A stretch of DNA of 14,801 nucleotides from positions 1 through 14,801 of the forward strand of contig JAHDWA010000136.1 of NCBI GenBank assembly GCA_023382535.1, given 5' to 3'. Source of the DNA: Anaerolineae bacterium (GTDB lineage Bacteria > Chloroflexota > Anaerolineae > 4572-78 > J111). Below the pieces are notes generated by a model. It was not told the origin of the DNA, ran no database searches, and was given only the letters and a program-made list of their open reading frames with translations. The translations under genes and the position numbers were made by a program. Numbering within the stretch: the first letter of the stretch is position 1; each line of letters starts with the position of its first letter. Positions 1 to 6,094 of this stretch are shown piece after piece.

Positions 1-49
1 CCTTCTATTTGCGTAAAAGAATAGAATCGGTTTCCATTTGCGCAAAAAT

Positions 50-358
50 ATGGTATCAGATCTTCAAGCAGCTTTGAGTGATTTAATAGAACCTCTTGAA
101 AATTCTTCAATAGAAGAATGGGAAATTTTTACCCAGAAGTTAAGAGTAGTTATGATTACTCACCGAGATATTGGACACAGCTTGCCACTTAACAATGTAC
201 AGATTGTCCAAGTATGGAGTTATCAAAACGCTAATAATTTGCTTTTTGATTGTCTACAATTGGCCATTGTCTCGGATCGGGCTAGGATTGAAAACAGTCT
301 GTGGCTGCCACCGGGAGAGAGAGTAGCCCGCCCCGCGATGAATCGCAGGGCTATTTAA
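50..358 (+). CDS. Probable C-terminal remnant of a NACHT/STAND NTPase
   Basis: The frame is open from just after a TAA at 14-16. The first ATG is at 50 and a TTG lies at 38; neither has a clear Shine-Dalgarno site. The 102-residue product has a block running from WEIFTQKLR through HRDIGH and NANNLLFDCLQLA to IENSLWLPP. I recognise this as the tail found at the C-terminus of many bacterial NACHT-domain proteins (usual form: RxIGHxW, then YYxANxLLxDCL, then VSxxVRxxIExxLLLP). No P-loop or NTPase domain is present, so if real this is only the end of such a protein. The last roughly 11 residues (VARPAMNRRAI) are encoded by the first hairpin of the repeat cluster, so the original C-terminus has probably been altered. 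The gene is clearly more AT-rich than its neighbours, which fits acquired or decaying DNA. It could also be a free-standing small protein; family resemblance is moderate. Confidence 0.45.
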   Translation: MVSDLQAALSDLIEPLENSSIEEWEIFTQKLRVVMITHRDIGHSLPLNNVQIVQVWSYQNANNLLFDCLQLAIVSDRARIENSLWLPPGERVARPAMNRRAI

Positions 359-448
359 CAGCGTCCGATAAATCGGACTAACCTGTTTGAAAGGAGCAGC
401 CCAATTTATTGGGCGCAGTTCGATAGCCCGGCGAAATTATCGCCGGGC
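324..448. repeat. Cluster of four short covarying hairpins
   Basis: Four perfect or near-perfect inverted repeats follow one another. The first is 324-353: outer arms TAGCCC/GGGCTA and inner arms GCGAT/ATCGC around GA. The second is 363-378, GTCCGATAAATCGGAC. The third is 399-414, GCCCAATTTATTGGGC. The fourth is 426-448, with 9-bp arms GCCCGGCGA/TCGCCGGGC around AATTA. Arm sequence differs from unit to unit but pairing is kept, and the centre stays AT-rich (RATNNATY in the first three). The cluster begins inside the end of the preceding reading frame and stops just before the next promoter. It may act as a transcript end or be a repeat that proliferates as hairpins. None of the units has a convincing U-tract, so simple termination is not shown. 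Confidence 0.75.
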
Positions 449-455
449 GAGTTTG

Positions 456-487
456 TTCTTAACACGAGCCAAATGTGATATAATCAC
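456..487 (+). promoter_or_regulatory. Promoter with palindromic operator candidate before the first MFS gene
   Basis: A consensus -10 TATAAT lies at 479-484. Upstream matches to a -35 box are weak: TTCTTA at 456-461 has a 17-bp spacer, while TTAACA at 459-464 matches better but leaves only 14 bp. The -10 box is embedded in a perfect palindrome, GTGAT-ATA-ATCAC, at 475-487. A dimeric repressor bound there would cover the -10 box. The predicted start near 491 gives a leader of about 40 bases before the ATG at 531. The -10 box is seen directly; the operator role is inferred. Confidence 0.5.
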
Positions 488-516
488 CGGAAAAAAGATA
501 GAAACGGAAAATCTTT

Positions 517-534
517 ATGGCTGAACACTTATGA
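517..534 (+). other. Five-codon leader frame overlapping the MFS start
   Basis: ATG at 517 opens a five-codon frame (MAEHL) whose TGA stop at 532-534 overlaps the transporter ATG at 531 as ATGA. GGAAAA lies upstream at 506-511. This layout resembles translational coupling but may be chance, since such short frames are common. Confidence 0.2.
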
Positions 535-1868
535 TTAAGATTACCCCACCCCCTGCCCGCCTGGCCTGGACCATTTGGGGCCTGGGCGCAATCTTTTACC
601 TCATCGGCTTTTACCAGCGCGTTGCCCCGGCGGTGATGACCACCGAGTTGATGAACGCCTTTCAGATCAACGCAGCGACGCTGGGCAACCTGTCGGCCTT
701 TTATTTTTATAGTTACGTCGCCATGCAAGTCCCCACCGGCATTCTGGCCGATACCTGGGGACCGCGCCGCCTGTTGGCCGTGGGAGCGCTGATCTGTGGG
801 GCGGGCACGCTACTGTTTGCCGTAGCCCCTAACATCCTCTGGGCCGACGTGGGCCGGCTGCTGATTGGCGGCTCGGCGGCGGTTGCTTTTGTGGGGATGC
901 TCAAGCTGGCCGGCCACTGGTTTGCTCCGCGTCAATATGCCCTGTCGGCGGGGCTGGCCCTGTTTGTCGGCGTGGTCGGGGCGGTGCTGGCCGGAGTGCC
1001 GCTGCAACTGCTGGTCGCTCAATTTGGCTGGCGGGCGGTCATGCTGGTCTCGGCGACGCTGCCGCTGCTGACCGGGGCGGCCATTTGGTGGCTGGTGCGC
1101 GATGACCCCGGCGAAAAGGGTTATACCAGTTACGCGCACCTCCCGGCGGCTTCGGCCCAATCTACCCAGCCCGGATTTTTGGCGGGCCTGGGCCAGATCT
1201 TCCGCTACCGCAACGCCTGGTTGTTGTGCCTGATTCCGGGAGGTATCGTCGGTCCGGTCCTGACCTTTTCCGGGCTGTGGGGCGTCTCCTTCCTGACCAG
1301 CACCTACGGCCTGACAGCAACCCAGGCAGCGGCCGTCAACACCACCCTGCTGGTAACCTGGGCCGTGGGCGGCCCGATTTTTGGGGCACTCTCCGACCGG
1401 ATTGGCCGGCGCAAGACGCTCTACGTCGGCGGGTGCGCCGTAGTGGTCCTGGGTTGGACGCTGGTTATTCTAACCCCGCAGATGCCGGTCTGGCTGCTCG
1501 TTACGCTGCTGGCGATCACCGGGTTTGCGTCTGGCTGCATGGTCGTTGGTTTTGCTTTTATGCGGGAATCGGTGCCGCTGTACCTGGCCGGCACAGCCAC
1601 CGGCCTGGCGAATATGGGGGTGATGATGGGGCCGATGCTCTTGCAGCCGGCGGTCAGTTGGATGTTAGACCAACGCTGGCAGGGCGAGATGCTCGATGGG
1701 GCCAGGCGGTACAGCCTGGAAGCATACCAGGCCGGATTTTCGCTCATGCTGTTGTGGGCCGGGCTGGCCTTGCTGCTCATCCTGTTTACCCGCGAAACTC
1801 ACTGCCAGCAGTTATTCTTACCTGAGCCTGTTGATCAGGAAGCGACTGGAATGGTAAAATCTACTTAA
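531..1868 (+). CDS. MFS transporter, sugar-phosphate-permease-like
   Basis: A 445-residue integral membrane protein with the hydropathy of about twelve membrane helices. The MFS loop 2-3 signature is visible as GILADTWGPRRLL (about residues 71-83), and its half-repeat as GALSDRIGRRKTL in the second half, separated by a central hydrophilic stretch (about residues 185-215). The N-terminal GFYQRVAPAVM...LGNLSAFYFYSYVAMQVPTG pattern resembles the UhpC/GlpT-like sugar-phosphate permease branch rather than the drug-efflux branches. The substrate cannot be read from the sequence. No good Shine-Dalgarno site precedes the ATG. A five-codon frame (517-534) ends in an ATGA overlap with this start, which may supply coupled initiation. 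The gene stands alone between the hairpin cluster and a palindromic repeat, so it gives no operon clue. MFS assignment is near certain; the branch is tentative. Confidence 0.9.
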   Translation: MIKITPPPARLAWTIWGLGAIFYLIGFYQRVAPAVMTTELMNAFQINAATLGNLSAFYFYSYVAMQVPTGILADTWGPRRLLAVGALICGAGTLLFAVAPNILWADVGRLLIGGSAAVAFVGMLKLAGHWFAPRQYALSAGLALFVGVVGAVLAGVPLQLLVAQFGWRAVMLVSATLPLLTGAAIWWLVRDDPGEKGYTSYAHLPAASAQSTQPGFLAGLGQIFRYRNAWLLCLIPGGIVGPVLTFSGLWGVSFLTSTYGLTATQAAAVNTTLLVTWAVGGPIFGALSDRIGRRKTLYVGGCAVVVLGWTLVILTPQMPVWLLVTLLAITGFASGCMVVGFAFMRESVPLYLAGTATGLANMGVMMGPMLLQPAVSWMLDQRWQGEMLDGARRYSLEAYQAGFSLMLLWAGLALLLILFTRETHCQQLFLPEPVDQEATGMVKST

Positions 1869-1877
1869 CGGCTCAGG

Positions 1878-1962
1878 CATGTCATTTCGACCGAAGGGAG
1901 AAATCCTTAAAGCCTATGTAGCGCTCCACGGATTTCTCGGCCTATGGCCTCGAAATGACATG
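1878..1962. repeat. 85-bp palindromic intergenic repeat, TGTCATTTCGA type
   Basis: Outer arms CATGTCATTTCGA (1878-1890) and its exact complement (1950-1962) form 13 perfect pairs. Inner arms GAGAAATCC (1898-1906) and GGATTTCTC (1930-1938) form 9 more, around a 23-base apex. I recognise the TGTCATTTCGA...GAGAAATC core as a dispersed palindromic repeat seen in many environmental bacterial genomes; that recognition is from memory. It sits 9 bases after the MFS stop and about 45 bases before the uvsE promoter, so its transcript could fold into a long hairpin marking the end of the upstream mRNA. No coding capacity is evident. Confidence 0.8.
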
Positions 1963-1984
1963 AGGCCGGCTTCGAACCTCTTTC

Positions 1985-2013
1985 TTTTGAGCTGGCCTCA
2001 ACCGCGCTATAAT
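1985..2013 (+). promoter_or_regulatory. Promoter for uvsE-arfB
   Basis: TATAAT at 2008-2013 is a perfect -10 box. TTTTGA at 1985-1990 gives a 17-bp spacer, and TTGAGC at 1987-1992 a 15-bp spacer; both are weak -35 matches. The predicted start near 2020 leaves a leader of about 23 bases before the TTG at 2043. No LexA/SOS-type box was recognised by eye. Confidence 0.45.
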
Positions 2014-2042
2014 TTCTCCACCTTTCAAAATCTGGTGTACGC

Positions 2043-2954
2043 TTGACTGCTCAAATCAACCCTAACCATCGCCCCTCGTTGGGCTTAGTTTGTATTACCG
2101 TTTCCGAAGCCGTGCGCTACCGCACGCTGACCCGCAAGCGGCTCCTGCAATTTAACCAGGCAGAGCAGCAGCGTTTGCTGCGCGAGCTATACCAGGAGAA
2201 TTTGAGCCGCCTTAACCGAGCGATTGATTTTTGTCAGGCTCGGGGTATCCGGCTTTACCGCATCACCTCCAATCTCTTCCCTTTTGCCGATGAACCGGTC
2301 GGCCGCGAGGTCCTGTCAGAATTCGCTCCGGTCCTCCAGGAGACCGGGCAGCGAGCAGCGGCCCTGGAGCTGCGTCTCGTCTTTCACCCCGACCAGTTTG
2401 TGGTGCTCAATTCGGCCTCAGCCCAGGTGGTGGCCAACAGCCGCAAAATTCTGGACATGCACGCTCATATCATGGATTTGCTGGAACAGCCGTGTTCCCC
2501 CTGGGCGCTCATCGAAATTCACGGGGGCAGAGCCGGGCACGGCGAGCAGTTAGCAGAAGCAATTGGCCATTTACCAGAGGCTGTCCGGCTGCGGCTGGCT
2601 CTTGAAAATGACGAATACAGTTACAGCGCTGCCGAGATTTTGGAGGTTTGCCGCGCCGCAGAGGTGCCGATGGTCTTTGACGCTCACCATCATATTTGTC
2701 ACGAAGGGCTGACCAGTTACAACCACCCCAGTGTGGCCGAGATGATCGCTGCGGCCCGCACCACCTGGCCCGTCCCGGAGTGGCAAATCGTTCACATTTC
2801 CAACGGGCGTAAATTCTTCGCTGACCGCCAGCACAGCGATTTGATTACAGCCATGCCTGAGGCGTACCGGGGAGTGTCATGGATTGAGGTTGAGGCCAAG
2901 CAGAAAGAGCTGGCCATTGAAAAATTACGGGCTGAGTGGCAGGTTGGCGCATGA
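2043..2954 (+). CDS. uvsE: UV damage endonuclease UvsE/UvdE
   Basis: A 303-residue TIM-barrel endonuclease that would nick 5' of UV photoproducts and start alternative excision repair. Length matches bacterial UvsE (about 290-310). Metal-binding positions follow the Thermus enzyme in order and roughly in spacing: His115 (HPDQFVVLNS), His160 (EIHGG), Glu188 (LENDE), Asp213 and His216 (FDAHHH), His251 (VHISNGR) and Glu284 (VEAK). The residue two before His251 is Ile249, where as I recall Thermus UvdE has the carboxylated lysine Lys229. The start is TTG at 2043, since the conserved barrel begins within 15 residues and no ATG or GTG fits better; there is no clear Shine-Dalgarno site. The TGA stop overlaps the arfB ATG. 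The family call is confident; the exact start less so. Confidence 0.9.
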   Translation: MTAQINPNHRPSLGLVCITVSEAVRYRTLTRKRLLQFNQAEQQRLLRELYQENLSRLNRAIDFCQARGIRLYRITSNLFPFADEPVGREVLSEFAPVLQETGQRAAALELRLVFHPDQFVVLNSASAQVVANSRKILDMHAHIMDLLEQPCSPWALIEIHGGRAGHGEQLAEAIGHLPEAVRLRLALENDEYSYSAAEILEVCRAAEVPMVFDAHHHICHEGLTSYNHPSVAEMIAAARTTWPVPEWQIVHISNGRKFFADRQHSDLITAMPEAYRGVSWIEVEAKQKELAIEKLRAEWQVGA

Positions 2955-3376
2955 TTCCCATCACGAACACACTGGCGATTGATGAGAGCGAGATTCAGTA
3001 TGAGTTCGTCAGAGCTTCGGGGCCGGGCGGGCAAAATGTTAACAAAGTAGCCACCGCTGTGCAGCTTCGCTTCGACGCGGCCCATTCACCGTCTCTGCCC
3101 GAGGAGGTCCGCCAGCGCCTGTTCCGGCTGGCCGGTAAGCGGCTAACCAGCGACGGCGTGCTGGTGATCGAGGCCCGGCGCTTCCGCACCCAGGAGCAAA
3201 ACCGGCAAGATGCCCTCGACCGGCTGGTGCTTCTGCTGCGCCGGGCCGCCGAACCGGCCAAACCCCGCCGCCCGACCCGGCCGACCGCCGCCTCGCAAGA
3301 GCACCGCCTGGCCAGCAAACGCCGCCGCAGCGAGGTCAAACGCGCCCGCCGCTCCACGGCGATAGATGAGGATTAA
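2951..3376 (+). CDS. arfB: Alternative ribosome-rescue factor ArfB (YaeJ/ICT1 family)
   Basis: A 141-residue peptidyl-tRNA hydrolase that releases peptides from ribosomes stalled on truncated mRNA. The catalytic GGQ loop is at residues 26-28 (ASGPGGQNVNK), as in E. coli ArfB (140 aa). The C-terminal third is strongly basic (KPRRPTRP...LASKRRRSEVKRARRS), the tail that in this family enters the empty mRNA channel. It lacks the extra N-terminal domains of RF1/RF2, which excludes a normal release factor. The ATG at 2951 is preferred over an upstream GTG at 2936 because it makes an ATGA overlap with the uvsE stop and gives the usual length. This implies translational coupling with uvsE and a possible shared role after DNA damage; the shared role is inference. 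Confidence 0.93.
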   Translation: MIPITNTLAIDESEIQYEFVRASGPGGQNVNKVATAVQLRFDAAHSPSLPEEVRQRLFRLAGKRLTSDGVLVIEARRFRTQEQNRQDALDRLVLLLRRAAEPAKPRRPTRPTAASQEHRLASKRRRSEVKRARRSTAIDED

Positions 3377-3385
3377 ACTTAGAAT

Positions 3386-3412
3386 AAAAAATGCCGGGCA
3401 GCATCGCCCGGC
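3386..3412 (-). terminator. Intrinsic terminator for the aac(3)-tag transcript
   Basis: Arms GCCGGGC (3393-3399) and GCCCGGC (3406-3412) enclose a six-base loop. Read on the minus strand, the stem is followed directly by a run of six Ts (complement of 3386-3391). It lies about 150 bases beyond the tag stop. On the plus strand the stem is 16 bases after the arfB stop but has no U-tract, so termination is expected mainly for leftward transcription. Confidence 0.7.
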
Positions 3413-3561
3413 GCTCAAAAGGAGGAGAAGATTTGCTTGCTCGGCCCCTGGCTTGCGCCTCGACCGCTCAACGATTGCCAGTATACCTCACAAGGTCCCT
3501 TTTTAACTTGACGTCTTCACCACGCCGCTGTGCTGGATAGCCCACGCCCAGCCCACGCGCC

Positions 3562-4137
3562 TCATCCCGACCTCATCTCCTTATAGCGGAAACAGTCAAC
3601 CGTATGGTCATTCACCATTCCGGTTGCCTGCATAAAGGCATAGCAAATCGTCGGGCCAACAAATTTGAAGCCTCGTTTGAGCAAATCTTTGCTCATTGCC
3701 TCTGATGCCGGGGTTTGGGCGGGGATTTCGGCCAGGGTGCGCCAGGCATTTTGCCGGGGCCGGCCGCCGACAAACTGCCAGATGTAAGCGTCGAACGAAC
3801 CCAATTCTTGCTGCACGGCCAGGCAGGCGCGGGCATTGAGAATAGCCGCCTCGACCTTGCGCCGGTTGCGCACAATGCCGGGATTCGCCAGCAGCGTCTC
3901 GATCTTGCGCTCGTCGTAACCGGCGATTTTAGCTGCCTCGAAATTGTCAAATGCCTGCCGGTAGGTCTCGCGCTTCCTGAGGATAGTAATCCAGCTCAGG
4001 CCGGCCTGCGCCCCTTCCAGGATCAACATCTCGAACAAACGGCGGTCATCGTGAAGCGGCACCCCCCATTCCTGGTCGTGATAAGCCACGTACAGCGGGT
4101 CTGCACCCACCCAGTCACAGCGTTTAACGGTTGTCAT
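3562..4137 (-). CDS. tag: DNA-3-methyladenine glycosylase I (Tag)
   Basis: A 191-residue base-excision repair glycosylase that removes 3-methyladenine from alkylated DNA. It aligns throughout with E. coli Tag (187 aa) with a constant offset of three. The zinc-snap ligands Cys7, His20, His178 and Cys182 are all present, as is the substrate-pocket Glu41 ([10 protein letters not shown]). The near-invariant [20 protein letters not shown] segment, the helix-hairpin-helix side of the fold, is intact. The ATG at 4137 is chosen because homologues start just before the first zinc Cys; an in-frame ATG at 4173 would add 12 residues reaching further into the upstream gene. The start overlaps the aac(3)-family stop by 14 bases, so the two are one operon. 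Very confident. Confidence 0.96.
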   Translation of the reverse strand: MTTVKRCDWVGADPLYVAYHDQEWGVPLHDDRRLFEMLILEGAQAGLSWITILRKRETYRQAFDNFEAAKIAGYDERKIETLLANPGIVRNRRKVEAAILNARACLAVQQELGSFDAYIWQFVGGRPRQNAWRTLAEIPAQTPASEAMSKDLLKRGFKFVGPTICYAFMQATGMVNDHTVDCFRYKEMRSG

Positions 4138-4951
4138 CTCTATGTCGCTCCATCCACTTAACGGCATGCTCAACCAGGGGGCGCTGCGGCATCAACAGAG
4201 CAGTGGCGCAGGCCACCAGGCCGACCCGCACCAAGCCCGTCTGCCGGGTAAAGTTTTCCCCAATCACTTCGAAATCGCCATCATTCCACTCCAAATCGTC
4301 AAACTCAACCCACTGCCGCCCTTTGGCGAGGCGCACCGGAGCGCCCGTTTTAAGAAATTTTTTGTGAGGATAATTGGCCCGATACTCGGCCAGATGGAGT
4401 GAGGTGTTGTTGCCGTGCCCTACGCCTAACAGCAAGACCCATCCGTTCAGGTCGTAAATGCGGGCCAGGGGTGAGGAATCCCCCAGACCAAACTCCAGGG
4501 AGTGAGCTTCGGTGATAAAGGCAGCTTGCGGCCCGCGCGCGGTAAAAGATACCTGAGGATGAGCGCTGCGCCGGACGCCGGGCTGCTTGCGAAAACACTC
4601 CGGGATGGCGCCCATGCCGCGTGTCGGGGTCAGGTCGGGGTCGTAAGCCGGCATGGTTTGGCGGATAATTTCCCACCAGGTAGACGGAACCGGCGGGTTG
4701 CCCCAGGCGGCAGGATCTGACAGGTCGCCGGAGTGGGCCGGCATGACCAGGGTGCCGCTTCGTCCGAGCAGTTTCTCCAGGGCCAGAATGACTGTCACCG
4801 GGCCGCCACACACCCAGCCAAGAGCACTGAGGGAGGAGTGTACCAGCAACGTCATCCCCGGCCTAACCCCTAATTGAGCCAGATCGGCGGCCAGGGAGTC
4901 CAGAGTGGCGGGCTTATCTTTAGTTCGTTTGATGGTATCGTATTCGCTCAT
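4124..4951 (-). CDS. Aminoglycoside N(3)-acetyltransferase family (AAC(3)/Antibiotic_NAT)
   Basis: A 275-residue cytosolic acetyl-CoA-dependent acetyltransferase of the AAC(3) fold, unrelated to GNAT enzymes. Family motifs appear in order: [13 protein letters not shown] (38-50), [14 protein letters not shown] (67-80), [11 protein letters not shown] (108-118), [10 protein letters not shown] (127-136) and [17 protein letters not shown] (173-189). Length fits the family (260-290). Some members confer aminoglycoside resistance, but many chromosomal homologues act on other amines, and no resistance island surrounds this one. Its operon partner is the repair gene tag, which gives no substrate clue. 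No Shine-Dalgarno site lies close to the ATG, and the promoter predicts a leader of only about five bases, consistent with leaderless translation. Family is confident; substrate unknown. Confidence 0.92.
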   Translation of the reverse strand: MSEYDTIKRTKDKPATLDSLAADLAQLGVRPGMTLLVHSSLSALGWVCGGPVTVILALEKLLGRSGTLVMPAHSGDLSDPAAWGNPPVPSTWWEIIRQTMPAYDPDLTPTRGMGAIPECFRKQPGVRRSAHPQVSFTARGPQAAFITEAHSLEFGLGDSSPLARIYDLNGWVLLLGVGHGNNTSLHLAEYRANYPHKKFLKTGAPVRLAKGRQWVEFDDLEWNDGDFEVIGENFTRQTGLVRVGLVACATALLMPQRPLVEHAVKWMERHRDDNR

Positions 4952-4962
4952 TTGACCCAGTC

Positions 4963-4991
4963 AATATAGCACGACTCCTGGCTTACGGCAA
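4963..4991 (-). promoter_or_regulatory. Minus-strand promoter for aac(3)-tag
   Basis: On the minus strand TTGCCG (complement of 4986-4991) and TATATT (complement of 4963-4968) are separated by exactly 17 bases. The expected start near 4956 is only about five bases from the ATG at 4951, so the transcript would be effectively leaderless. An AGGAG lies within the promoter spacer and would not be transcribed. Confidence 0.55.
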
Positions 4992-5057
4992 TAAGAACCG
5001 CGCCGCTTCTGGCTGATCCCGCGCTAAATTGAGTGTATGGTGTTTATCTGGTTTCTC

Positions 5058-5063
5058 TATAAT
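5058..5063 (+). promoter_or_regulatory. Possible -10 box upstream of the GNAT gene
   Basis: A perfect TATAAT at 5058-5063 lies in the divergent gap between the minus-strand aac(3) gene and the GNAT gene. No good -35 box is found at 16-18 bases; TTGAGT at 5029-5034 is 23 bases away. If used it gives a leader of about 150 bases containing the inverted repeat at 5073-5139. Confidence 0.3.
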
Positions 5064-5072
5064 TTCCTCAAC

Positions 5073-5139
5073 TAAACCCCATCCCCCGGCAAACCAACTC
5101 TACTTTAAACTTTTGGCAGATGACGTAAGCCGGGGTTTA
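5073..5139. repeat. Inverted repeat with two alternative left arms
   Basis: The right arm GCCGGGGTTTA (5129-5139) can pair by its 3' half with TAAACCCC (5073-5080) or by its 5' half with CCCCGGC (5084-5090). A second small stem, CGCTGC/GCAGCG, follows at 5165-5186. Together these fill most of the untranslated stretch before the GNAT gene. They may be a leader structure or a protein site; no known riboswitch was recognised. Confidence 0.35.
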
Positions 5140-5218
5140 CTGCTAAACTGACAATTGTAACCGTCGCTGCTTTCGCAAGTGCAGCGCTTTAAACCAAAAC
5201 GTTAAGGAATTTTGAGAA

Positions 5219-5746
5219 ATGGGAAACATTTTATTATCGGATGGAACCAGGGTGACGCTCCGGCCAGTTCAGCCGGACGATGCCCTTTTGACTCAGGAAA
5301 TGCACCAGCGTCTATCGCTGGTTAACATTTTCTATCGCTACCTTCGCCCGCACCGGCCCGCCCCGGAAGAGATCGAGCGCCTCTGCCGGCTCAACGAGAA
5401 CGAAGGTGCGGCTTTTGTCGCTATTCCGGAAACGAGACCCAAAAGGGTTGTCGGCCTGGCCTACTACCGGCTTAACCCTCAGGACCAAGCTCCCACTGCC
5501 GAACTGGCAATTCTAATCGAAGATAACTTTCAAGGGCTGGGGCTGGGGTATGCATTTTTTCAACGGCTGAGGGAAAAGGCTAAGGCACAACATGTCGGGG
5601 TTTTCAAGCTGGTCCTGCATCCGAACAATCGCCAGATGATGCGCCTCGTCCAACGAACCGGCTTGCCGTTTGTCGAGGAAATGGTGCATGGAGTCCGAGA
5701 AGTACAGCTTTTCCTTGAACCTGCTGTTGTACTTGAGCCAGCCTGA
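5219..5746 (+). CDS. GNAT family N-acetyltransferase
   Basis: A 175-residue acyl-CoA-dependent N-acyltransferase. The N-terminal TRVTLRPVQPDDALLTQEMHQRLS segment matches the RPxxPxD opening typical of the GNAT domains related to Pat-type protein lysine acetyltransferases. Motif A, binding the CoA pyrophosphate, is EDNFQGLGLGYAFFQRL (Q-x-x-G-x-G form, about residues 101-117). Motif B follows as LVLHPNNRQMMRLVQRTGLPF (about residues 137-157), with the usual N near the active site. It is a single domain with no cyclic-nucleotide or CoA-synthetase domain attached, so target and regulation are unknown. AAGGA at 5204-5208 precedes the ATG by ten bases. A small membrane-protein gene follows 32 bases after the stop, likely co-transcribed. 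Confidence 0.9.
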   Translation: MGNILLSDGTRVTLRPVQPDDALLTQEMHQRLSLVNIFYRYLRPHRPAPEEIERLCRLNENEGAAFVAIPETRPKRVVGLAYYRLNPQDQAPTAELAILIEDNFQGLGLGYAFFQRLREKAKAQHVGVFKLVLHPNNRQMMRLVQRTGLPFVEEMVHGVREVQLFLEPAVVLEPA

Positions 5747-5778
5747 TAAGCCGAGCTGGAAATGGAGGTGTTAACGCG

Positions 5779-5997
5779 ATGGAGCACTTCATCCTGGAGC
5801 AGGCCCAAGCCAAGCGAGAGCGGCTAAGGGCCGAAGCGCAGCATGAGACGCTGCTGCAAGAGGCAAAAAAGACGCGAGCCGGACAGGGCCATAATCTGAG
5901 CCTGGCCCTCTGGTTAACATCTCAACAGAAGTATTACTGGCTGGGGCTGTTGATCCTGCTGGCCCTGCTTCTGGGGTTTAGCGGGACAATGGCCTGA
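5779..5997 (+). CDS. Small coiled-coil protein with C-terminal membrane anchor
   Basis: A 72-residue protein of no recognised family. Residues 1-40 are highly charged and helical (EQAQAKRERLRAEAQHETLLQEAKK), compatible with a short coiled coil. Residues about 53-70 (YWLGLLILLALLLGFSGT) are a single transmembrane helix, making it a tail-anchored protein with the N-terminus probably in the cytoplasm. A near-perfect Shine-Dalgarno site GGAGGT (5764-5769) stands nine bases before the ATG, strong evidence that it is translated despite its size. It follows the GNAT gene and ends about 30 bases before an intrinsic terminator, so the two form one transcription unit. Function unknown; it might localise or regulate its partner. 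Confidence 0.7.
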   Translation: MEHFILEQAQAKRERLRAEAQHETLLQEAKKTRAGQGHNLSLALWLTSQQKYYWLGLLILLALLLGFSGTMA

Positions 5998-6028
5998 CCC
6001 GGCCAAAAGTATTTTTAAATATCAACTT

Positions 6029-6080
6029 CCCGGAGGCGCACCGCCGCTACCTCGGACGGTCACCTCCGGGATTTTTGTTT
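6029..6080 (+). terminator. Strong intrinsic terminator after the GNAT unit
   Basis: Arms CCCGGAGG (6029-6036) and CCTCCGGG (6063-6070) form eight perfect pairs. An inner stem (ACCG/CGGT, CCG/CGG) extends them, and the U-tract ATTTTTGTTT (6071-6080) follows. The stem ends 15 bases before the ATG of the next gene, so it is also a leader structure for that gene. Its right arm could pair instead with that gene's ribosome-binding site (see findings). Confidence 0.8.
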
Positions 6081-6094
6081 AACGGAGGAAATTG

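Noticed and set aside
324..448. Hairpin cluster as a CRISPR array
   Set aside because: The units are individually palindromic with different arms and there are no identical repeats or regular spacers.
4124..4951. AAC(3)-family gene as evidence of a resistance island
   Set aside because: No integrase, transposase or second resistance gene is near, and its base composition resembles its neighbours; chromosomal homologues are common.
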